A stretch of DNA of 64,000 bases from Entoloma clypeatum. Taxonomy: Eukaryota > Basidiomycota > Agaricomycetes > Agaricales > Entolomataceae. The stretch is taken from NCBI GenBank assembly GCA_963565915.1, contig OY751486.1, positions 3,596,001-3,660,000 of the forward strand. The letters are read 5' to 3'. The notes beneath the pieces were generated by a model that was not told the origin of the DNA, did no database searches, and saw nothing but the letters and a program-made list of their open reading frames with translations. Position 1 is the first letter of the stretch. Each line of letters opens with the position of its first letter. Made by a program: the position numbers and the translations under genes. Positions 56,541 to 64,000 of this stretch are shown piece by piece.

Positions 56541-56810
56541 TGAGGCGGCCGTAAAGACAGCTGTCAGAGACAAGATGCAGCCATTGGGCATGATGGACGG
56601 CCATTGGGCACGAGGAACAGCCATTTGGCACCAAGGGGGATGAGGGGTAGCCGTTGGACACGAGGGGGGATGAGGAGCGGCTAGTTGGGTGAGAGAGATG
56701 ACCATTTGGGCAACAGTTTGGGATGAGGGGTGGCTGTTTGGGATGAGGGACAGCCATTGGGTGGGACTAGAGGTGGTTGGGCAAGAGGAGCAGCGGTTGG
56801 GCCCAAAGAA
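56540..56810 (+). repeat. Degenerate minisatellite, TTGGGCACGAG type
   Basis: Units of about 20-30 bp built on GCCATTGGGCACGAGG, CGTTGGACACGAGGGGGATGAGG and GTTTGGGATGAGGG. The unit is related to the arrays inside the hAT-like elements at 5275 and 15830, suggesting a fragment of such an element, although no terminal repeat was found here. Confidence 0.6.
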
Positions 56811-57779
56811 AGCAGTTGTGGTGATTAATCTGACATGATAAAGAAATGGGCGTGGCGTTGCTGGACGTCATTGTTGGTGACATGGCATGCCAGAAGGTGG
56901 TCAGCAGTGTGCACTGGTGGGAGGCTGGTGAAGCAGTGTCAGTAACAGCGATTGAAGGGTTGTATGGCCTGAGAACATGTACCATACGGTGTGTCCAGTG
57001 CTCTTGGGCGATAATGAGGAGGGAGACAGAGTCGGACAGCGAATCAACAATGGTCCAAAACAATGCCCCCCAAATACCATGGAAATTAAGCGTAGCTTGA
57101 AATGACTTGGCAGAATTTTGATTTGACACTCCAGAAAAAGTCTCGGTGAATGACCTTGAGACCATGAAATATGAGGCAAATTTTAACAATACACTGGTTT
57201 GGACTTTCAGGTGAAAACTGAACAATGAAACAGCCCTCCTGTCAGTGCAAATCCTCACTGATGTATTGACAGCCACATAATGCTACCAAGTCTACCAAGC
57301 TCAACAGATACAGTAACAAGGCACATTTACGGCATCTATCAACCTTTGCTGGGACTTACATAGTGAAATTATTTTTTCTGATGCAGCGGCTGATCAGCCA
57401 CAAGAATGTGGAGCTCCAGTGATTGTGAAGCAGATGGGATGGTACTGGCGAGTGAGACTTGTGCAACTGAAAATTTGTACTTGAGTTGTGTGACATTCAG
57501 AACTTGCCATTGATTGGCAAGTCCCAAACATTCAATCTGTTGATGGAACCAAGTACTTACTTGGGGTGCTATGCACTCTATGGATGCTATGAGGACTACA
57601 GGGTTCTGTCAGCTAGGGTTGTTTGCTATAGAACCCTGTGGCTGAAGGCAGTTTACTATGACATGTTGTGGGAAAAATCAGAGTTTGCTGATGCTCAGTA
57701 CATACTACATCTCTTTTATACTACTTCGTTGTGGCTGACCATAGACCTAATATATCCGAACCCTGATAGGCTGGATATA
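56811..57779. other. Unassigned sequence left of the Tc1 element
   Basis: About 970 bp with several short frames, none with recognisable motifs. A 131-codon frame at 57486-57881 crosses the Tc1 terminus and is therefore not a gene. Confidence 0.5.
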
Positions 57780-59395
57780 CAGTGCCTCACAAAACTGATT
57801 CAATGTTTGCTACTTTGTGAATACCTTCAAAATAACTTTGCAAATAATGCCAATCAAAAGAAGGTATTGGTACCTGGTTAAAAGCCCTGCTTCAGGACTC
57901 TCGGAATCTGCAATAATTATGTAATTCCCATAAAAGATGATCAATATATGATCAAATTACTCCAGGGACTCATTGAATCAGTTTTGTGAGTATGTACAAT
58001 AAATACAGTATTTTATACTTTAGTGCTTGGTATTACCCCCCTTAGCTTTGATTACTGCCTCTACCCTTCTTGGCATACTTTCTATCAGGTTTTGACACAC
58101 TTCTGGCTCTATATTATTCCACACCTCTGCTGCTCTGTCCCAAATCTCCCAGACTCTCTTGGGTGGTGTTGGATATTCATTCAACTTCCTTTTGATATGA
58201 ACCCAGAGGTGTTCAATAGGATTGAGGTCTGGGGAATGTGCAGGCCAATCCAGCAGAGCAATATTCTTGCTGTCCATCCATTTTTTGGCCTTCTTGGAGG
58301 TGTGCTTGGGGTCATTGTCCTGCTGAAAAATGATCTCCTCTTCAGAGATTCCACTCTCCTCCATGCTGGGCAGCAAACTGTCCTCCAAAATGGACACATA
58401 CTGATCAGCATCCATCCTCCCCTCAACCTCTGCAAGTCTCACACCTTCCCAACCCATACAACCCCAAACCATAATATTTCCTCCCCCAAACTTGACTGTG
58501 CCCTGAACCTCTCTTTCAATAAGCCCCTCACCCTTCTTTTTCCAGACCCATTCCTTGCCATCTGACCCAAACCTGTTGATTTTGGTCTCATCTGACCAAA
58601 TGACCCTCTTCCAGTCCTCCACTGTCCATTTCCTGTGCTTCATAGCAAATGCCAACCGCCTCTTCCGATGTATGGCCTTTAAGAAAGGTCTTTTCTTCTT
58701 TGTTACAGCCTTGAATTCATGTTTTCTGAGAACCCTTCTCACAGTTTCTGGGGAGACAGAATTGGAGATGACAGTGTTGATGTGTTTGGTAGCCTGCACA
58801 GCATTGGAGGCTCTCCCTGAGATGATTTGTAAAAGTATGTTTCGTGTGTTGGTGGGAGAAAGCTTGGATGGACAACCACCAGAAGAGAGATTGCGATGAG
58901 GAAGAAGATTCTGAAGCACTCCGGAGACAGTTGGTTGGCTGACACCCAGGTTAGAGGCAATATGACGAGTGGAGTGACCATTGGAGGCCAGAGAAAGAAT
59001 GTTTTCCTTGTGGGAAGAGGAGATAGAGCACATGATTAATTATGGAGGCTGTTGAGGTTGGATTCTTCTTATACAACTTTCCTTGACAACCCATCAGGGT
59101 TCTATTCAAGTTCCATCAGTAAGTCATGACAACTGGTTACCATACAACCAGTGAAGCATTTGATTCTGATAATTGCCATAGGTACTCACAAAACTGATTC
59201 AATGAGTTGCTGATTTAATTTAATCATATCTCCATGGATTCTGATCTAAATCATATGATTCCTTTATATTCTGAAAGCCCTGAAATAGGGCTTTCAATTA
59301 TATACCAAAGGTTTAATTCAATTGGTATTCTTTGCAGAGTTATCTTGAAGGTATTCAAAAAGCAACAAACATTGAATCAGTTTTGTGAGGCACTG
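57780..59395 (-). mobile_element. Intact Tc1-like DNA transposon
   Basis: The element is 1616 bp and flanked by TA on both sides (57778-57779 and 59396-59397). Both ends start CAGTGCCTCACAAAACTGAT. The inverted repeats extend inward about 210-230 bp, diverged in the middle. Each contains the 20-bp word CTCACAAAACTGATTCAATG at its outer edge and the same word inverted at its inner edge (57786, 57971, 59185 and 59370). The transposase gene fills the centre on the minus strand. Confidence 0.95.
58020..59033 (-). CDS. Tc1-like transposase, intact
   Basis: The 337-residue protein cuts and pastes the element at TA sites. Residues 1-60 form the first helix-turn-helix (LASNGHSTRHIASNLGVSQ, TVSGVLQNL) and 60-115 the second (SPETVRRVLRKHEFKA), ending in the basic KAVTKKKRPFLK. 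The catalytic triad is present: Asp in VIWSDETKINRFG, Asp in FQQDNDPKHTSKKAK and Glu in HSPDLNPIEHLW, with the 34-residue spacing (DD34E) typical of Tc1. The ATG at 59033 is followed directly by the conserved N-terminus. Length equals the family norm and no stop or frameshift occurs, so this copy may be active and could mobilise its relatives. Confidence 0.96.
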   Translation of the reverse strand: MCSISSSHKENILSLASNGHSTRHIASNLGVSQPTVSGVLQNLLPHRNLSSGGCPSKLSPTNTRNILLQIISGRASNAVQATKHINTVISNSVSPETVRRVLRKHEFKAVTKKKRPFLKAIHRKRRLAFAMKHRKWTVEDWKRVIWSDETKINRFGSDGKEWVWKKKGEGLIEREVQGTVKFGGGNIMVWGCMGWEGVRLAEVEGRMDADQYVSILEDSLLPSMEESGISEEEIIFQQDNDPKHTSKKAKKWMDSKNIALLDWPAHSPDLNPIEHLWVHIKRKLNEYPTPPKRVWEIWDRAAEVWNNIEPEVCQNLIESMPRRVEAVIKAKGGNTKH

Positions 59396-59397
59396 TA

Positions 59398-59913
59398 TGG
59401 TATATATGAGCCTGGGCAGTTGACCATGGACAGTGGACAGGCTGGATGCATCAGGTGTTTTGGGCAACTATCCAGGATTGATATATGACCCTGGCTAAGA
59501 AAAGAATCCAAGAAACTAAATATATCCCAAAGCCAGGGTACCATCGAGAGCATCAGCCACACTGATTTTTGCTGAAGATGTTGCAGCTTGGCCTATATGC
59601 TGTGCAGCTCTTCGCAGCACTGTGGAGCTGAAGTGTCAAATTTGAAGGTCTTTGTAGAGCTGGTAGCTCATATAGTTTCTATAAAGTAATGTACAGATCA
59701 TCTTTTGAGGGAATCTGTAAAGATAATTGGAAACTTTGTGTAAGTCTTCATAGAAACATTCCAATATGGTATTACAGCAAATTCATGAATAACAGATTGG
59801 AAAAAATTGACTGAGTTTAAGTGCTATGACATGACAATGTATGATTTATATCAATGTGCTCCTCATGCCCCCCCCAGTTCATTGTCCCTCATATGCTTGT
59901 CTCTGCCAGTGCA
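59398..59913. other. Unassigned sequence
   Basis: About 515 bp between the Tc1 element and the next LTR. No ORF, repeat end or RNA gene is recognised. Confidence 0.5.
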
Positions 59914-60269
59914 TGTAAGGGCAACCTTACGGTCCAAGACTCGAACTCAGATGCTTGCAAGGGAAATCCAAAGAGAAAGTTCTAAGGATTCCCCTGCAAG
60001 CTAGTTGGATAAATAGAAAAGTGAGATATGAAATAAGAGATGAAACGAGACATATGAATGATGAGCAATGATCGGGAGTAGGGATGGGGGATGAATGGAA
60101 ACAAGATGAATGGTAACCTGTGATCCGATGTGCAGAGGAGTGGAGTGATCAGATGTGGAGCGTTGGATAAGATGTTGGATGTAGCAGATCTGATCGGAGG
60201 ACGTTGGAGATGGTGGAATAGAAAGAAAAGAAAAAGAGAAAAGGAAATAGAAAAGTGGTTGCACTTACA
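59914..60269 (-). repeat. Solo LTR, relative of the LTR at 711-1090
   Basis: 356 bp; on the plus strand it starts TGTAAGGGCAACC and ends GGTTGCACTTACA. Internal blocks (GCTTGCAGGGGAATCCTTAG, ATCATTCAT, TGTCTCGTTTCATCTC on the minus strand) match the LTR attached to the first chromovirus fragment. The flanks GTGCA and GTGTG share only three bases. Confidence 0.8.
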
Positions 60270-60630
60270 GTGTGTGTCCCACTGCTCCTCGTGTGTCCCG
60301 CTGTTTTTGTGTGTCCCATGTAATTTCTCACGTCTGCCTTGCCATTTCTCACATCTGCCACCATTCTCATTGTGTGTCCCACCCTTCTCACATCTGCTGG
60401 TCCATGTCCTGCCCCTCTCATGTCTGCCTTGCCGTTTCTTGCATCTGCCGCAATTCTCGCATGTCCTGCACAATTCTTGCATGTCCTGCGCCATTCGTCG
60501 CATGTCCTGCACTATTCGTCGCATGTCCTGTCCCATTCATTGCATGTCCCACCTCTTGCATCTGCTGGTGTGTCGCCCCGTTTCTCACATGTCCCGTTTG
60601 TCACATGTTCTGCCATTCTCACGTGTTTCA
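60270..60630 (+). repeat. Minisatellite arm, left side of a long inverted repeat
   Basis: Imperfect units of about 18-24 bp based on TTCTCACATCTGCC and GTCGCATGTCCTGCAC. The reverse complement of the unit forms the sequence at 62885-62965 and beyond, on the other side of the palindrome centred near 60790. Long open frames here are repeat artefacts. Confidence 0.7.
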
Positions 60631-60947
60631 TCAGTGGTCTGACATGACCTGAATGGCAGGGGGTGCTTACCTATATGGAGGCACTGTGGCCCTTGTGTGA
60701 ACGAGGCTTGGCTCCTGAACCGTGCTTGGCAGATTCTGGGCCCAGGCACCCATGATGAAACATCAGAACTTGCCGACCTTGGCAACGGCCGACAGTCAAA
60801 CAATATCCAAAGTCCCATCATAAGTACTTCTTGCCTCCCACCACCTTCCTCTCCCTCTCCCGTCCCTCTTGCCCCCCATTCACACAAGGGCCACAGTGCC
60901 CCATATAGATAAGCACCTCTCCCATTCGTGTCATGTCAGACCACTGA
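60631..60947. mobile_element. 317-bp foldback core with about 70-bp inverted arms
   Basis: The left arm starts TCAGTGGTCTGACATGAC and continues to CACTGTGGCCCTTGTGTGAA; the right arm is its inverted copy with few mismatches. The arms continue outward into the minisatellite units, so the whole can fold on itself. The central part (about 170 bp) has no coding capacity. Similar ends (ACCACTGACAAAA) occur at 1690 and 62998, so this is a dispersed family. No target duplication was found. Confidence 0.7.
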
Positions 60948-61060
60948 CAAATGAACATGTGAGTGTTGAACAAATTCCACTCCTATAGATATTTCATCTA
61001 TAGCATCATGTGCCCAATCCCATGACATACAAATAATATACAAATAAGTAGACTAGTATA

Positions 61061-62676
61061 CAGTGACTCAAAAAATTGATTCAATGTTTGACACTTTTTG
61101 AATATCTGTTGAATAACTTTGTATCTGATATGAATAATATCAGGATGTTGGTATATGGAAGGAAGCATTTGATCAGGGCCATCCATCAAAAAAACAATTA
61201 TGTAATTCTGATTAGTATCCATGGAGATATGATCAGTTTAAAACAGGAACTCATTGAATCAATTATTTGAGGGGGTATCAGAAATATCAGAATCTGATGC
61301 TCCACTGATTCTATAGCAACCAATGAGTGACAAATAGTTGCTATAGTGATGCTACCTTTGATTGGACCTGGACTGAAGATATTTAAGCAGTCCAAATGCT
61401 CTCAGGATATTTCAAATTCAACATGTGCCCCATCTCCTCTGCTCAGAAGAAAAATATCCTTTCTCTGGCCTCCAATGGTCATTCCACCCACTATATTGCA
61501 TCTAGCCTGGGTATCAGTCAGCCTACTGTATCCAGAGTGCTCCAGGACCTTGTTTCCAATTGCCAAACTTCTTCTGCTGGTCGTACTTCCAAGTATTCAC
61601 TATTGCTCATCATGCAGTTATTCAACAAATTACAACTGGCAAGGCTGCCAATATTGTGGAGGCCACAAACCACATCAATACCATCATTTCCAGCCCTGTC
61701 TCCTCACAAACCATCTGAAATCTCCTCAAAAGGAATGAGTTCAAGGCAGAAACAAAGAAAAAAAACCATACCTCAAATTGGCACATCACAAGCAATGGTT
61801 GGCCTTTGCTCTCAAGTACAAGGAGTGGACTGTGGAGGACTGTAAGAGGGTTATTTGATCAGATGAGACAAAAATCAACAGATTTGGGTCAGATGGGAAG
61901 CAGTGGGTCTGGAAAAAGAAAGGAGAGGGGTTGATTGAAAGAGAGGTGGAGGGAACACTGAAGTTTTGAGGTGGAAACATCATAGTATGGGGCTGTATGG
62001 GATGGAATGGAGTTGGGCAACTTGCAGAGGTTGAGGGGAGGATGGGTGATGATCAGTATGTGGCCATTGTGGAGGGTCACTTGCTGCCCAGCATAGATGA
62101 AAGTGGAATTTTTGAAGAGACAGTAAATTTTTAGCAGGACAATGACCCCAAGCACATCTCCAACAAGGCTATAAACTGGATGGAGAAGCAAGGAATTGTG
62201 GTCCTGGATTGGCCTTCATAGTCTCCAGATATCAAGATGCAACAGAACAGGTGGAATGACTATTGGCAGCCAGAGAAAGGATGTTTTTCTTCTGAGCAGA
62301 GGAGATGAGGCACATGTTGAATTTGAAATATCCTGAGAGCATTTGGACTGCTTAAAAACCTTCAGTCCAGGTCCAATCAAAGGTAGCATCACTATAGCAA
62401 CTATTTGTCACTCATTGGTTGCTATAGAATCAGTGGAGCATCAGATTCTGATATTTCTGATACCCCCTCAAATAATTGATTCAATGAGTTCCTGTTTTAA
62501 ATTGATCATATCTCCATGGATACTGTTTGGATTACATAATTGTTTTTTTGTTGGATGGCCCTGATCAAATGCTTCCTTCCATATACCAACATCCTGGTAT
62601 TATTTATATCAGATACAAAGTTATTCAACAGATATTCAAAAAGTGTCAAACATTGAATCAATTTTTTGAGTCACTG
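61061..62676 (+). mobile_element. Rearranged Tc1-like element with about 430-bp inverted repeats
   Basis: Flanked by TA (61059-61060 and 62677-62678); both ends start CAGTGACTCAAAAAATTGAT. The first 430 bp and the last 430 bp are inverted copies of each other, including the first 60 or so bases of the transposase gene at both ends. The length (1616 bp) equals that of the intact element at 57780. The word CTCAAAAAATTGATTCAATG and inverted forms stand at 61067, 61252, 62467 and 62651, as in the intact element. Confidence 0.92.
61424..62240 (+). pseudogene. Broken Tc1 transposase
   Basis: It starts MCPISSAQKKNILSLASNG like the intact transposase and keeps ISQPTVSRVLQDL, then shifts frame several times. 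Later blocks are recognisable: SDETKINRFGSDGKQWVW (preceded by a TGA), EGRMGDDQYV and QDNDPKHIS. After VVLDWP the sequence breaks off at a stop and runs into the inverted copy of the 5' end, so the catalytic glutamate and the C-terminus are lost. Confidence 0.9.
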
Positions 62677-62884
62677 TATAAGACTGTCCTTATTCTCTGT
62701 GCGGTATAACACTCTTACTGAGTAACCCCCACCTTGCAAACATCTCTCAAGGTTAGTAGTAAGGTTCCTCCTCTATCATAGATACATGTTATGTAGTGTG
62801 TAGCATAGGGTATACTAGGACTGCAAGACGATGCATCTGCTGTGATCATCTTCAGCATTGATGTGATCGTATGCTGTTTCAACA

Positions 62885-63430
62885 GTGAGAAATGGCATGA
62901 CACACACCAGCAGATGTGAGAGGGGCAGAACATGCAGAGGGGCAGAACACGCACCAGCAGATGCAAGTAAGCACCCCCTCCATTCATGTCACATCAGACC
63001 ACTGACAAAATATGCAAGAACGGTGGGCCATGTGCAAGAGACAACAACACACAAAAATAATGGAACACCATGGTGCAAGGTGGAGGGGTGGACACTGCAG
63101 ACACAAGAACAGCTGAAGTCCTATGATGGGCAATGGGCGGTGACAGGGATGAGAATGACAACATGCCCAAGAGGGAGAGGGACAACAGGCAGGTGAGGGA
63201 TGCAAGAAACACATGGGAACATCGGAAATGCCCCTTAGGAAGATGCAAGGTACGGGGGACCATGTCTGGGAGGGGGGTGTGATGAACGAGAGCTACAACA
63301 AAGTTGCTGCTCAGGGGAAATGAGAGAGAGTTGTGATGCATGGGTGGGGGAACATGGGGAATGCCAACACATGTGTGGCACAGGCGGGGAGTGCGAGGGA
63401 TGAGAGGTACAACAGCCAGGCAAGGGAGAG
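62885..63430. repeat. Minisatellite arm, right side, and related repeats
   Basis: The sequence continues the right arm interrupted by the solo LTR (units with ACACCAGCAGATG and GAGAGGGGCAGAACA), then GTCACATCAGACCACTGACAAA, then a second degenerate array with ATGGGGAATGCCAACAC and GAGGGATGAGAGG words. No gene is seen. Confidence 0.6.
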
Positions 63431-64000
63431 ATATGTCATATGATATTGTTGCATTGTCTGTTGTAATAAATAGCATGAAAAAATATACATTTTTTTTCTC
63501 AAACACATTATTGATAAAATGGAATGGTTCGTACTGTTTCCACAACAAGTCCCTCAGTAGGTCGACTTTGTCAAGATCAATGAGTTCCTCAGAAGGACGA
63601 CTCGGTTTGGTATGAGCAGAGCTAAGTCCTTGCAAGGCACTTAGTTTGAGAGTGTTCGAAGATAAGACAAAGTAAGTGTTGTTTGCCTAGGTCAAGCTAA
63701 GGACCTCTACTCTAAGGTTACAAGTCTTATATATGTTATCCTATGGCTATAAATAAGTAAGTGCTGCACAGGCATTGGTTAGATAAATGTTCCAAGGGGA
63801 CTGTGGCATAAGAGTCAGAGATAAGGCCTCAAGGACATGAGTCAGAGATAACAAGTGAAAATGTATCTACAAGGGGAATAGTCCAAGTCATAGCGCTGAT
63901 AGAGGGGACACGTGTCCCAGGGTTGTCAGAGTTAAGTGAAACAGGGTCTGATAGAGATTGAGGGTCGAAGGGTCGTGTGAAGGTGCATAGGAAGAGGGTG
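63431..64000. other. Unassigned sequence at the right edge
   Basis: AT-rich at first, then mixed. A TATA-like word (GGCTATAAATAAGTAAG) near 63745 and the general look recall an LTR promoter, but no LTR end or coding sequence lies within the window. Confidence 0.4.

Larger units (their letters stand above)
60964..62884 (+). repeat. Solo copia-type LTR, TSD GTGAG, split by a Tc1 element
   Basis: The LTR starts TGTTGAACAAATTCCAC and ends ATGCTGTTTCAACA. GTGAG flanks it on both sides (60959-60963 and 62885-62889). Removing the Tc1 insertion at 61061-62676 with its TA duplication leaves about 303 bp. It matches the LTR at 23379-23584, which has an internal deletion relative to this one. Confidence 0.9.

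Noticed and set aside
57486..57881. 131-codon plus frame
   Set aside because: It runs across the left terminus of the intact Tc1 element and so is assembled from two unrelated sequences.
60270..60630. CRISPR-like spaced repeats
   Set aside because: Units are imperfect, contiguous and of variable length without unique spacers, in a eukaryotic context; this is a minisatellite.
61198..62564. Two nearly identical 65-73-codon frames on opposite strands
   Set aside because: They are the two arms of the Tc1 inverted repeat and not genes.

Overview
The window looks like a transposon-dense stretch of a basidiomycete (Agaricomycete-type) nuclear genome. The host genes have many short GT-AG introns of about 50-60 bp and encode eukaryotic housekeeping proteins: SEC23 and condensin subunit 3. 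The mobile elements are typical of mushroom-forming fungi: Ty3/gypsy chromoviruses with a chromodomain, Ty1/copia, an APE-endonuclease LINE, Tc1/mariner, and many non-autonomous hAT-like elements. The species cannot be named from sequence alone.

Layout. 1-7.3 kb: a mosaic of decayed chromovirus pieces (integrase tail plus chromodomain, reverse transcriptase to integrase, Gag bits), several solo or partial LTRs and two hAT-like elements. 7.3-13.9 kb: one nearly full-length LINE with ORF1, an open 1408-codon ORF2 and a 23-A tail. 14.8-22.7 kb: a decayed copia element split by two hAT-like insertions, each with a readable 8-bp target duplication. 23.0-23.6 kb: a TA-flanked MITE and a copia-type LTR. 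24.0-37.6 kb: the host gene island, with condensin subunit 3 (minus), an unknown 241-residue protein (minus), SEC23 (plus), a relic transposase (minus) and an unknown Pro/Ser-rich protein (plus). 38.1-38.6 kb: a solo gypsy LTR with a perfect TSD. 39.2-45.4 kb: a copia element with both LTRs, nested in a hAT-like MITE. 45.8-56.2 kb: a young, apparently intact chromovirus (identical LTRs, perfect TSD, open gag and pol) next to an inverted, 5'-truncated, deleted relative, both sitting in remains of another hAT-like element. 56.2-64 kb: minisatellite-like repeats, an intact Tc1 element, a broken Tc1 inserted in a solo LTR that itself sits in a long inverted-repeat structure, and unassigned sequence.

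The strongest observations are: (1) the young chromovirus at 45881-52448 has an 11-nt match between the predicted RNA 5' end and its primer site, suggesting Tf1-type self-priming; it also has a leader of roughly 870 nt without a single ATG, and an extra coiled-coil-like ORF between pol and the 3' LTR that is present in the second copy too; (2) almost every nonsense codon in the decayed elements is TGA, nearly all at positions where CGA would fit, which points to C-to-T decay; (3) the Tc1 elements carry four copies of a 20-bp site in alternating orientation at a fixed 185-bp spacing; (4) insertions are nested up to three deep, and the target duplications give their order.
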